Shown here: in pieces, positions 43,890 through 53,625 of the stretch
Numbering within the stretch: the first letter of the stretch is position 1
Layout: every line of letters starts with the position of its first letter
From: an uncultured Crocinitomix sp.
GTDB lineage: Bacteria > Bacteroidota > Bacteroidia > Flavobacteriales_D > Crocinitomicaceae
Assembly: GCA_937136425.1 (NCBI GenBank)
Contig: CAKZON010000037.1
Span: forward strand, 113,357-177,356
Length of the DNA stretch: 64,000 nucleotides
Direction: 5' to 3'
Program-made: the position numbers and the translations under genes
Notes under the pieces: generated by a model
Seen by the model: only the letters and a program-made list of their open reading frames with translations
What the model was told of the DNA's origin: nothing
Database searches by the model: none

Positions 43890-46800
43890 ATGAAAAATAC
43901 AATTCTCTTAATTACGCTTCTCTTCTCTGGCCTAAGTTGGTCTCAATCATTCGATTTTACCTTTGAAACGCAATGGGTCTCTAATGAAAATAGATGTATT
44001 CCTTGTGACTACAACGAGATAACCGGAGAAGTTATTTCAACAATAACGAAACAAATTAAAGTTCGTGGAAATAATGAGTTCACATATAATATTGAAAATG
44101 TTAAATATGAAACGATTGAACTTCCTTCATTTTATGACAAAAATGTCTTACCTACGGAGTCTGAATTGAAAGTTACTTTTGGAGAATCGCGTCAAGAAAA
44201 TTTTGTCACCCTAGTTTATAATCCAATAGTTAATCGAAACGGTAAAATTGAAATGCTAAAGGAAATTGAGGTGTCTGTCAGTGGTACGCCTATATTCGAT
44301 AATCAAAATAGAGATTTTGATTATGCATCTGTTTCTGTTTTGTCTTCTGGTGATTGGTATAAAATTGGTGTTTCATCTGATGGTGTTCATAAAGTAGATT
44401 ATAGTGATCTTGCGGATATGGGGATTGCAATGGGTTCATTAAATCCTAACGCAATAAATGTTTATGGAAATCATAGACCTGAATTACCGCATACTAATTG
44501 GTCATCTCGACCAGATGATTTACTGAAGAATTCGATTCAAGTTGTTGGTGATGGTGATGGCTCTTTTGATAATGATGATTATATCCTTTTTTATGCAAAA
44601 GGACCTGAAAATTTAGTCATTGGGTCTTCAAGTTTTTTTCCGAATAAAAACAAGATTGATTCATTAAACTACTATTTCATTCATATTGATAATGCTGATT
44701 TACCGAAAAGAATAGGAACAGTTAATAATTCTACAGATCCAGTGACTAATGAAGTAACTTCTTATAATTCTTATGCTTTGCATGAAAATAATGAAGTTAA
44801 TTTACTAAAGTCTGGCGACGGATGGTATGGAGAACACTTTCAAGGTTCAGTTCTTACAGCTAGCTACACTATTAATGCAGAAAACAGGGATGTGTCTGAA
44901 CCAATTTACTTAGAAACAAAATATGTTTGCAAAAGTAAATCAGGAACATCAGGATTAAGAGTTAATGTAAATGGTGTAGAGGTAGATAACATTGAAGCTG
45001 GTAATGTAACTGGGAGCTATACCGTAGCGACAGATGAAGGTAATTCTGTTTCATTTACTTCAGGAAGTGAAAATATTAATGTTGATTTAACTTTTTATAG
45101 ATCTTCGGCATCTGCAGAGGCTTGGTTGGATTTAATGGAATTTAATTTCATTAAAAAACTGGAGATGGGTGTAAATCAATTGTTGATTCGTGATTTAAGA
45201 AATGTAGGGATAGGAGATGTGAATCGTTATAGAATTTCAAATGTAGATGCAAATACAGTGGTTTGGGAAGTTTCAGACCCAACAAATGTAAATAGAGTAA
45301 ATGGAGGGGTGATAGATTCTAAGTATACTTTTAATATGGATGCTGATTCTTTGCGAACTTTTGCAGCATTTAATGTCGGACAAGCTAAAAGTGTCATTAC
45401 AACAGGAAATTATTTAGGTAAAACGGCAAATCAAAATCTACATGGTTTACCCCAGGTTGATTATGTAATTATTTCGCATGAAACTTTACGTCCTCAGGCA
45501 AACCGTTTAGCGGATTTACACCGAGGAAATGGGTTGTCTGTACATGTGGTTGACATTCAGCAGGTTTATAATGAGTTTAGCGGTGGAGTATCTGACCCAG
45601 TTGCTGTGAGATGGTTTGCCAAAATGTTTTATGAAAGAGAAGCCGTGGATCCAGACAACACACTCAAATATCTGTGTTTATTTGGTGATGGGACTTATGA
45701 CCCGTTGAATAGAATTTCGAACAATAATTACTTAATACCAACCTATAATAGTCGAGAATCTGGCCCAGTAGATTTTATTTCATCTTTCACTGCAGATGAT
45801 TTCTTTGGATTGTTAGATGATACTGAGGCTATGACTGCAACGGACATGCTGGATATTGGTATTGGAAGAATTCCTGTATCTGATCTTGCAAAAGCTGAGC
45901 AAGTAGTTGACAAAATTGAGCATTACATGAATTATGGTTCAACGTTATTTAGTAATACTTCCGGAATTCAATGTGATTCTGATGGCTATGCTTCTACATT
46001 TGGAGATTGGAGAAACAGAATAGTCTTAATGGCTGATGATGAAAATAATGGTCAATTCGTTTCTGATTGTGAATCGTTAAGCGACACTACTGAGAAATAT
46101 CATCCAGAGATTAATGTGGTTAAAATCTATTTAGATGCTTATAAACAAACGGTGACATCTGGCGGACAGCGTTACCCAGATGTTGAAGAGGCAATTAACC
46201 AAAACATGAATAAAGGAGCACTTGTATTTAATTATGTAGGACATGGTGGTGAAACAGGATTGTCATTAGAGCGGGTTGTTTCTATTCCAATGATTCAAAA
46301 TTGGTCTAATATTAATAATATGCCAGTTTTCATTTCGGCAACTTGTGAATTTAGCCGTTTTGATGATCCGGGGCGTGTGTCTGCAGGTGAGACAACTTTG
46401 ACAACTCCGTATGGTGGAGCTGTTGGTTTGTTGACAACAACACGTTTGGTATATATTACTGTGAACACTATTTTGGTTCAAAATTTATATACAGAATTAT
46501 TTAATGAAGAAAATGGAGAGCCATTAGGTTTGGGAGAAATTATTCGCCGCACAAAAAATTTAACTTTGGGTAGTAATAATATGCGAAACTTTGCATTACT
46601 CGGAGACCCTGCATTGAAGTTAGGTAAAGCTGGACCTCGAATTGTTACGGATCAAATTAATGGGGTGGATGTCTCTATGGAAACTGATACATTAAAAGCA
46701 CTTTCTAAAATAACAGTTACAGGTCATGTCGAAAATGACGCTGGAACATTATTAAGTGGCTATAATGGATTTGTTTACCCTACGGTGTTTGATAAACGAA

Positions 46801-47711
46801 AAACGCGTTATACACTAGGACAAGATATTACTTCTCCCGTAAAAGAGTTTGATACGCAAAATAACATCATTTATAAAGGGAAATCAACGGTGAAAAACGG
46901 AACGTTTACATTTTCATTTGTGGTACCAAAAGATATTGACTATTCCTTTGGTAAAGGAAAAATTAGCTATTATGCCAATACTACTGATTCGCATCATTAT
47001 GGTTTCGATTCGTCCATTGTAGTTGGTGGCGTAAATCCTGATGGAATTTCTGATGATATTGGTCCGGATGTTGAGTTATTTATGAATGACGAACAGTTTG
47101 TGAATGGTGGTTTGACGGATTCTAAGCCTTTATTCTTGGCTAACATTAATGATGAAAATGGTATTAATACTACTGGTAATGGAATTGGGCATAATATTAC
47201 ATTGATTATTGATGGTAATACGGCCGCTCCAATTGTCTTGAATAATTTCTATGAGGCAGATTTGGATACCTATCAAAGTGGGAAGGTTTCTTACCGTCTT
47301 TCAGATTTGGAAGAAGGACCACACCAATTAGTGTTTAAAGTTTGGGATGTAAATAATAATTCCTCTGAATCTATTTTAGATTTTATTGTTGTCAAGGAAG
47401 AAGAGATCGGAATCTCACACCTACTGAACTATCCAAATCCGTTTACAACTAATACTGATTTTTACTTTGAGCACAATCAGGTTTGTAATTCGTTAGATGT
47501 AAAAGTTGAAGTCTTTACGGTTTCAGGCAAATTAGTTAAAACAATTATTGAAACGGTACACACTGCTGGGTTCCGTTCTGACGGTATAAATTGGGATGGA
47601 AGAGATGATTATGGCGATAAATTAGGTCGCGGAGTATATGTTTATAGACTCTCAATTGAAACTGAACAGGGGAATAAAGCCGAGAAAATTGAAAAGCTCG
47701 TAATTTTATAG
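43890..47711 (+). CDS. porU: T9SS cargo-processing protease PorU (copy 1)
   Basis: A surface C25-family protease that cleaves the T9SS sorting domain and attaches cargo to lipopolysaccharide or releases it. Starting at ATG 43890 (the frame extends to TTG 43848) gives 1273 residues with a signal peptide (ISLLF-type segment ending SWSQ). The C25 catalytic dyad is visible as H785 in YVGHGGETG and C819 in SATCEFSRF. Upstream are the conserved YLCLFGDGTYDPL and STLDIGIGRIPVSDLA-type strands. The protein ends with its own sorting domain (LLNYPNPFTTNTDF to GRGVYVYRLSIETEQGNKAE). The next gene, 82 bases downstream, is a full-length paralog. It is divergent from the PorP/SprF and gldJ genes. Confidence 0.92.
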   Translation: MKNTILLITLLFSGLSWSQSFDFTFETQWVSNENRCIPCDYNEITGEVISTITKQIKVRGNNEFTYNIENVKYETIELPSFYDKNVLPTESELKVTFGESRQENFVTLVYNPIVNRNGKIEMLKEIEVSVSGTPIFDNQNRDFDYASVSVLSSGDWYKIGVSSDGVHKVDYSDLADMGIAMGSLNPNAINVYGNHRPELPHTNWSSRPDDLLKNSIQVVGDGDGSFDNDDYILFYAKGPENLVIGSSSFFPNKNKIDSLNYYFIHIDNADLPKRIGTVNNSTDPVTNEVTSYNSYALHENNEVNLLKSGDGWYGEHFQGSVLTASYTINAENRDVSEPIYLETKYVCKSKSGTSGLRVNVNGVEVDNIEAGNVTGSYTVATDEGNSVSFTSGSENINVDLTFYRSSASAEAWLDLMEFNFIKKLEMGVNQLLIRDLRNVGIGDVNRYRISNVDANTVVWEVSDPTNVNRVNGGVIDSKYTFNMDADSLRTFAAFNVGQAKSVITTGNYLGKTANQNLHGLPQVDYVIISHETLRPQANRLADLHRGNGLSVHVVDIQQVYNEFSGGVSDPVAVRWFAKMFYEREAVDPDNTLKYLCLFGDGTYDPLNRISNNNYLIPTYNSRESGPVDFISSFTADDFFGLLDDTEAMTATDMLDIGIGRIPVSDLAKAEQVVDKIEHYMNYGSTLFSNTSGIQCDSDGYASTFGDWRNRIVLMADDENNGQFVSDCESLSDTTEKYHPEINVVKIYLDAYKQTVTSGGQRYPDVEEAINQNMNKGALVFNYVGHGGETGLSLERVVSIPMIQNWSNINNMPVFISATCEFSRFDDPGRVSAGETTLTTPYGGAVGLLTTTRLVYITVNTILVQNLYTELFNEENGEPLGLGEIIRRTKNLTLGSNNMRNFALLGDPALKLGKAGPRIVTDQINGVDVSMETDTLKALSKITVTGHVENDAGTLLSGYNGFVYPTVFDKRKTRYTLGQDITSPVKEFDTQNNIIYKGKSTVKNGTFTFSFVVPKDIDYSFGKGKISYYANTTDSHHYGFDSSIVVGGVNPDGISDDIGPDVELFMNDEQFVNGGLTDSKPLFLANINDENGINTTGNGIGHNITLIIDGNTAAPIVLNNFYEADLDTYQSGKVSYRLSDLEEGPHQLVFKVWDVNNNSSESILDFIVVKEEEIGISHLLNYPNPFTTNTDFYFEHNQVCNSLDVKVEVFTVSGKLVKTIIETVHTAGFRSDGINWDGRDDYGDKLGRGVYVYRLSIETEQGNKAEKIEKLVIL

Positions 47712-47793
47712 AGTTTCCTTCAAAAAAAAAGAATGTTTTAACAATAAGAATAAGTTAGCTTCGTTCACCTTTTGTACTCAATTATAGTCAAAA

Positions 47794-50700
47794 ATGAACG
47801 CCCTTATATCATTCAAAAAGTCTAGTTTACTTATTCTTTTAGTGCCTTTTTTTTCAGGCCTTGCAAGATCTCAAAGTTTCGATTTTCAATTTAACTGCGA
47901 TTGGGAGGATGTTGGTAAGCGTTGTGTCCCTTGTTCTTATAATGATTTTTCTCAAGAAGTTTTTAGTGCTACAACTAAGCAAATAAAGTTACGTGGCAAT
48001 TATGATTTTGTGTACGACATAGAAACTGTTGTTTACAAAGAAATTGATTTCCCATCTTACTTTGATAAAGGTCAATTACCCTCATCACCAAATATTGAAA
48101 TTACGTTTGGAACAACTCAAAATGAGAACTATGTTACGGCAAAATATAATCCAATTGTATTGCGTGGTGGAAAGGTTGAGATTGTAAAAGAAATTAAGTT
48201 GTCTGTTAGCGGAAATGCTCGCCCAACGAATCAAGATCGTGATGTTGAATTTGCGCCCGTTTCTGTTTTAGCGTCAGGAGATTGGTATAAGGTTGGAGTG
48301 CAGTCTGAAGGAGTTTTTATTCTTGATTATAATGACATGGCCGAATTAGGAATCGCCGTGGATATGATTAACCCAAATAGTATCAATATATATGGGAATC
48401 AAATATCCGAAATTTCACATAATAACGGTATTTCAAGACCAGATGATTTGGCTAAAAATGCTATCATGGTGGTTGGAGATGGAGATGGATCTTTTGATGC
48501 AGAAGACTATGTCTTGTTTTATGCAAAAGGTCCTGAGAATATGAGTTTTAATGAAACAATGTTTACCGCAAGCAAAAACAGAATTGATTCTCTTTCTTAC
48601 TACTTTATTCATATTGATAATTCAGATACTCCCAAACGCCTTGCTAATATTGCAAATTCCTCTTCTCCCTTCACAAATGATGTTAATTCAACCAACGCTT
48701 ATGTTTTGCATGAAAATAATGAGGTGAATTTATTGAAATCAGGGGATAGATGGTTTGGAGAACATTTTGAAGGAGCCAATTTGACAACAAGCTTTACACT
48801 TAACTCTGAAAATAGATTAACTACAGAGCCTGTTTTTTTAGAAACGCAATTTGCATCTGAAAGTCGTTCAGGAATTACACAGTTATTAGTGAGTGTAAAT
48901 GGTGCTTTGGTTGATTCTCTTAATGCTGCCAATCTAGTGGGAGAGTATAGAGCAGCAAATGTAAAGTCTTCAGAGAAAACATTTACCTCAGGAACAGAAA
49001 ATTTTAATGTTGGATTAGAGTATAATAGATCTTCTCCAGCATCTGAAGCTTGGTTAGATTATTTGCAATTTAACTTCATAAAAAAACTTAGAATGGGTGT
49101 GAATCCATTGTTTATTCGAGATTTAAGATCAGATGGCCCTGAAAATGTTAATCGCTATACTATTTCAAATGTCAGTGCGTCAACTATTGTTTGGGAGGTG
49201 ACAGATCCGTATAACACTAAAAGTGTGAATGGAACAATGTCAGGCGCACAGTATACATTTACACATGATGCTGATTCGGTAAGAACTTATGTTGCGTTTA
49301 ATAAAAGTCAGTTAATAAGCCCAATATTATCAGGAACCTATTTAGGAAAAATTGACAATCAAAACTTACATGCTTTACCACAGGTTGATTATATCATAGT
49401 TGCGCATGAGTCTTTATTAGCACAAGCAGAGCGTTTAGCAAATTTACACCGTAATAATGGGCTTAGTGTTCATGTTGTTCAAATTCAAAAAATATATAAC
49501 GAGTTTGGCGGTGGTGCAGCAGATCCTGTTGCTATAAGATGGTTTGCTAAAATGTTTTATGAACGAGCAGCAATTGATCCTGATAATACGCTAAAATATC
49601 TTTGCCTTTTTGGAGATGGAACCTATGACCCTTTGAATAGAATTGCGAATAATAATTATTTGTTGCCAACCTATAATAGCCCTCCTAGATATAGTACTTT
49701 TGAAAGTTATACTGATTCTTTTACGGCAGATGATTTTTTCGGATTACTAGATGATTCTGAAATTATGCGACCAACAGACATGTTAGATATTGGTGTGGGG
49801 CGTATTCCGGTTTCAGATCTCACAAGTGCTGAACAAGTAGTGGATAAAATTCAGCATTACATGAATTTCGGATCTAATCTTTATGAAAATGCATCAGGTG
49901 TACAGTGTGATGACTTAGGCTTTTCATCTTCTTTTGGAGATTGGCGAAATAGAGTTGTAGTGATGTCAGATGACATAGATGATGTAGGGTCAGATATTGG
50001 ATTTGTTGATGACTGTGAGGATGTTAGTAATATTTCTACAGACGAACATCCAGAAATTAATTTGGTGAAAATTTATTTGGGGGCATATAAGCAAATTGCT
50101 ACTTCTGGTGGTGAGCGCTATCCTGATGTTGAGGAGGCCATTAATCAAAATATGAATAAAGGGGCCTTAATATTTAATTATGTAGGACATGGCGGTGAAA
50201 CGGGCTTGGCTTTGGAACGTGTTGTGTCAATTCCAATGATTCAAAATTGGTCAAACATTGATAATATGCCAATTTTTATATCTGCTACATGTGAGTTTAG
50301 TCGGTTTGATGATCCTGGAAGAATCTCGGCTGGAGAAATAACGTTGGTTACACCGTACGGTGGAGCAGTTGGCTTGCTGACTACGACCAGAGCTGTTTCA
50401 ATTTATGTAAACGGACTTTTAGTGCGTAATTTATATCAGGAAATTTTTGATGAAGAGGCTGGAGAACCATTGGCATTGGGAGAGATTCTTAGAAGAACTA
50501 AAAATCAAACGCTAGGAGATAATCATATGCGTCATTTTGCTTTGTTGGGAGATCCTGCACTAAAGTTAGGAAAAGCAAGTCCAAGAATTATAACTGATGA
50601 AATAAATGGTGTGGATGTTGAATTGGGAGTAGATACACTAAAAGCTTTGTCTAAAATTACAATTAAGGGACATGTTGAGGATGTTGATGGAAATATTTTA

Positions 50701-51657
50701 ACTGGGTATAATGGATTGGTGTACCCAACAGTGTTTGATAAATGGAAGGATAAACAAACGCTTGGGCAAAATAGTGCTGGAATTATAAAAGATTTTAGAG
50801 TACAGAATAATATAGTTTATAAAGGGAAATCTACTGTTAAAAATGGTTATTTCACTTATTCATTTGTTGTGCCAAAGGATATTGATTATAGCATTGGGAA
50901 AGGAAAGTTGAGCTACTATGGGAATACAGATTCTGAACATAATTATGGGTTTGATACGACAGTGGTAGTAGGAGGGGTGAATCCAGATGGGCTTGATGAT
51001 GATATTGGACCAGAAATTGAACTATTCATGAATGATGAGCAGTTTGTGAATGGCGGGCTAACAAATGCAAATCCAACATTTATGGCTAATATTCGTGATG
51101 AAAATGGAATTAATACAACTGGAAATGGAATAGGGCATGATATCACCCTGATAATTGACGGAAATACTGCAAATCCAATCGTGCTGAATAACTTTTATGA
51201 GGCAGACTTGGATACCTACCAGAGTGGAAAGGTCTCTTATTTATTGTCAGATTTGGAAGAAGGACCACATCAACTTGAATTTAAAGTGTGGGATGTAAAT
51301 AATAATTCCGCCCAACAAACGTTAGACTTTATAGTTGTAAAGGAAGAGGAAATTGGAATTTCACATCTCCTAAATTATCCAAATCCATTTACAACAAATA
51401 CAGACTTTTATTTTGAACATAATCAGGTCTGTAACTCCTTAAACGTAAGGGTTGAGGTGTTTACTGTTTCAGGTAAGTTGGTGAAAACAATAATTGAAAC
51501 AGTGCACACATCAGGCTTCCGAAGTGATGGAATAAATTGGGACGGAAGAGATGATTTTGGAGATAAATTAGGACGTGGAGTTTATGTTTACAGGCTCTCA
51601 ATTGAAACAGAACAAGGTAACAAAGCCGAGAAAATTGAAAAACTTGTAATTCTCTAA
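47794..51657 (+). CDS. T9SS cargo-processing protease PorU (copy 2, tandem paralog)
   Basis: A 1287-residue tandem paralog of the preceding PorU, with signal peptide (FFSGLARSQ), catalytic H799 (YVGHGGETG) and C833 (SATCEFSRF), and C-terminal sorting domain. The final 170 residues differ from copy 1 at only about a dozen positions, yet the DNA differs at most third codon positions. The N-terminal 600 residues are clearly more diverged. There are several small insertions relative to copy 1, for example at residues 629-634 and after MSDDIDDVGSD. Both copies therefore appear old and under purifying selection. It could serve a different cargo set or a different PorV. Confidence 0.92.
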   Translation: MNALISFKKSSLLILLVPFFSGLARSQSFDFQFNCDWEDVGKRCVPCSYNDFSQEVFSATTKQIKLRGNYDFVYDIETVVYKEIDFPSYFDKGQLPSSPNIEITFGTTQNENYVTAKYNPIVLRGGKVEIVKEIKLSVSGNARPTNQDRDVEFAPVSVLASGDWYKVGVQSEGVFILDYNDMAELGIAVDMINPNSINIYGNQISEISHNNGISRPDDLAKNAIMVVGDGDGSFDAEDYVLFYAKGPENMSFNETMFTASKNRIDSLSYYFIHIDNSDTPKRLANIANSSSPFTNDVNSTNAYVLHENNEVNLLKSGDRWFGEHFEGANLTTSFTLNSENRLTTEPVFLETQFASESRSGITQLLVSVNGALVDSLNAANLVGEYRAANVKSSEKTFTSGTENFNVGLEYNRSSPASEAWLDYLQFNFIKKLRMGVNPLFIRDLRSDGPENVNRYTISNVSASTIVWEVTDPYNTKSVNGTMSGAQYTFTHDADSVRTYVAFNKSQLISPILSGTYLGKIDNQNLHALPQVDYIIVAHESLLAQAERLANLHRNNGLSVHVVQIQKIYNEFGGGAADPVAIRWFAKMFYERAAIDPDNTLKYLCLFGDGTYDPLNRIANNNYLLPTYNSPPRYSTFESYTDSFTADDFFGLLDDSEIMRPTDMLDIGVGRIPVSDLTSAEQVVDKIQHYMNFGSNLYENASGVQCDDLGFSSSFGDWRNRVVVMSDDIDDVGSDIGFVDDCEDVSNISTDEHPEINLVKIYLGAYKQIATSGGERYPDVEEAINQNMNKGALIFNYVGHGGETGLALERVVSIPMIQNWSNIDNMPIFISATCEFSRFDDPGRISAGEITLVTPYGGAVGLLTTTRAVSIYVNGLLVRNLYQEIFDEEAGEPLALGEILRRTKNQTLGDNHMRHFALLGDPALKLGKASPRIITDEINGVDVELGVDTLKALSKITIKGHVEDVDGNILTGYNGLVYPTVFDKWKDKQTLGQNSAGIIKDFRVQNNIVYKGKSTVKNGYFTYSFVVPKDIDYSIGKGKLSYYGNTDSEHNYGFDTTVVVGGVNPDGLDDDIGPEIELFMNDEQFVNGGLTNANPTFMANIRDENGINTTGNGIGHDITLIIDGNTANPIVLNNFYEADLDTYQSGKVSYLLSDLEEGPHQLEFKVWDVNNNSAQQTLDFIVVKEEEIGISHLLNYPNPFTTNTDFYFEHNQVCNSLNVRVEVFTVSGKLVKTIIETVHTSGFRSDGINWDGRDDFGDKLGRGVYVYRLSIETEQGNKAEKIEKLVIL

Positions 51658-51728
51658 GTAGATAAAACGTCTAAAATTAAATTGAACATAAATTTTTATA
51701 CTCTTACAATAAACTTTTGATTAATACG

Positions 51729-51736
51729 TATATTTG
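51729..51736 (+). promoter_or_regulatory. Possible -7 promoter box of porV copy 1
   Basis: TATATTTG is an exact consensus match, 107 bases before the porV ATG, so porV may be transcribed separately from porU. The -33 position lacks TTG. The long leader contains a weak CACTTA/TAAGTG hairpin. Confidence 0.45.
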
Positions 51737-51843
51737 AATCAAGTTTAGAGTTAAAGCAAGTTTTGTCACTTATACTTATCGACAAATAAAGCTCGTAAGT
51801 GTAGATAAAACAAGAAAATTACTTTAAAAAACAGCTTAGATAA

Positions 51844-53070
51844 ATGAAAAAAAGTATTGCTTATATCGCATCAGTATTCTTTACAGTTGCAGGTTTTTCA
51901 CAAACTGTATCGAAAGATGAAACTGAATTTACAATTCAGTTAAACACAATTACAACTGCAGTTCCATTTTTAGTTATTGCTCCAGATTCAAGAGCAAGTG
52001 CTATGGGTGATGCTGGTGTAGCTACATCTCCAGATCCGAATTCTTTTCACTGGAATACGTCTAAATTGGCGTTTTCAAAAGAAAAATCTGAATTTGGAGT
52101 ATCTTATTCTCCTTGGTTAAAGCAATTGGTGGATGATATTCATTTATCTTACTTAAGTGGTTATACTAAGTTTGGTAAAAACCACACTATTGGTGGGTCA
52201 ATGCGTTACTTCTCTTTAGGTAATATCACTTTTACAGATGAGCAAGGAAACTTAATTCGTGAGTTTAGCCCGAATGAGTTCGAACTTTTAGGAGGATATG
52301 CATTTAAGTTGTCTGATAGAAGTGCAATTGGTTTTAACGGAAAGTTTGTTTATTCAAACTTAACAGGAGGAATCAATGCAGGAACAACCTCTACAAAGGC
52401 TGGTTTGGCAGGAGCGGTTGATTTATCTTACTCTTATTTTAATGAGGATATTGATTTAGGTGGAAGAGATGCAACTTTATCTTTTGGTACAAGTATTTCA
52501 AATATTGGAAATAAAATGGCTTATACTGTTGAAGCTGATCGTGATTTCTTACCGACAAACTTGCGTTTAGGTACTGCTTTAAAAGTAAAGTTTGATGATT
52601 ATAACTCTTTAACTACTACAGTTGATTTTAATAAATTATTAGTTCCTACACTACCTGTTAGAAATGGAGATGGTGATATTCTTTCAGGTAAACCTAATGA
52701 TGTTGGTGTAACACTTGGTATGATTCAATCATTTTATGATGCTCCAGGAAATGTTGTAGTTGACGAGGATGGTGAAGGAATTGTAGAGGACGGTAGTAAG
52801 TTCAAAGAAGAGTTGAATGAGATTAACATTGGTGGAGGATTAGAATATTGGTATAGCGACGTTCTAGCAATTCGTGGAGGTTACTTCTATGAGCACAGAG
52901 CAAAAGGAGATCGTAAATATTTCACGTTTGGTGCTGGAATCTATTATAGTGTATTTGGAATTGATGTATCTTATTTAGCGGCGCTAAAAAGAACAAATCC
53001 ATTAGCTAACACAGTTCGCTTTTCACTTAAATTCAAGTTCGGAAACAACAAAATTGCTAGTGCCGAGTAA
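51844..53070 (+). CDS. porV: T9SS outer-membrane protein PorV (copy 1)
   Basis: A 408-residue beta-barrel of the FadL-like PorV family. It shuttles T9SS cargo from the translocon and forms the attachment complex with PorU. The signal peptide ends near GFSQ (residue 20). Family hallmarks are TITTAVPFLVIAPDSRASAMGDAGVATSPD, HWNTSKLAF, SYSPWL, and the C-terminal IRGGYFYEHRAKGDRKYFTFGAG with LANTVRFSLKF. Its last 17 bases overlap the ispF start region. The paralog at 53626 is closely related. The gene order porU-porU-porV-ispF-porV is notable. Confidence 0.92.
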   Translation: MKKSIAYIASVFFTVAGFSQTVSKDETEFTIQLNTITTAVPFLVIAPDSRASAMGDAGVATSPDPNSFHWNTSKLAFSKEKSEFGVSYSPWLKQLVDDIHLSYLSGYTKFGKNHTIGGSMRYFSLGNITFTDEQGNLIREFSPNEFELLGGYAFKLSDRSAIGFNGKFVYSNLTGGINAGTTSTKAGLAGAVDLSYSYFNEDIDLGGRDATLSFGTSISNIGNKMAYTVEADRDFLPTNLRLGTALKVKFDDYNSLTTTVDFNKLLVPTLPVRNGDGDILSGKPNDVGVTLGMIQSFYDAPGNVVVDEDGEGIVEDGSKFKEELNEINIGGGLEYWYSDVLAIRGGYFYEHRAKGDRKYFTFGAGIYYSVFGIDVSYLAALKRTNPLANTVRFSLKFKFGNNKIASAE

Positions 53071-53557
53071 TTCACAACCTAATTTCAGAATTGGTTCAGG
53101 AGTTGATATCCATCAACTAACTCAAGGTCGCAAACTTATAATTGGTGGCGTACATATTGAATCGTCATTTGGAGCCCTTGGACATTCAGATGCAGATGTA
53201 CTTTTGCATGCGATTTGTGACGCCTTGTTAGGTGCAGCAAATTTACGAGACATAGGTTTTCATTTTCCTGATACCGATCCGCGTTACAAAGATGCTGACA
53301 GTAAAATCTTGTTAAAAGATACTTTTTCATTGATTAAAGAAAAAGGTTACGCACTGGGGAATATGGATTGCACAGTCTTACTTGAAAATCCTAAAGTAAA
53401 TCCGCATATTCCTGCCATGCAAAAAATAATTGCAGAGATTTTAGAAACCTCTATTGATCAAATATCTATTAAAGCTACACGTGGCGAAAAAATGGGGTTC
53501 ATTGGAAATGGAGAAGGAATTCAGGCCTTTGCAACCGTTTTGATTTATAAAGTTTAA
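53054..53557 (+). CDS. ispF: 2-C-methyl-D-erythritol 2,4-cyclodiphosphate synthase
   Basis: Zinc enzyme of the MEP isoprenoid pathway that closes the cyclic diphosphate. The N-terminal RIGSGVDIHQL carries the metal-binding D and H, and ALGHSDADVLLHAICDALLGA is the IspF signature. DIGFHFPDTDPRYKDADS and the C-terminal KATRGEKMGFIGNGEGI complete it. About 160-167 residues is normal. No ATG is available: the start is the TTG at 53054 or, more likely, the in-frame GTG at 53060, both inside the porV coding end. This implies coupling to porV translation, although the functions are unrelated. Confidence 0.94.
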   Translation: MLVPSNSQPNFRIGSGVDIHQLTQGRKLIIGGVHIESSFGALGHSDADVLLHAICDALLGAANLRDIGFHFPDTDPRYKDADSKILLKDTFSLIKEKGYALGNMDCTVLLENPKVNPHIPAMQKIIAEILETSIDQISIKATRGEKMGFIGNGEGIQAFATVLIYKV

Positions 53558-53625
53558 TTGATTTTCATCTCTTTTTGCAATAAGTAAGTATGTTTTGAGT
53601 TTACCCTGATGTAACTCTTAACAAT

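Noticed and set aside
43890..51657. Tandem porU as an assembly duplication
   Set aside because: The copies differ at most synonymous sites and by several indels, so they are genuine paralogs.
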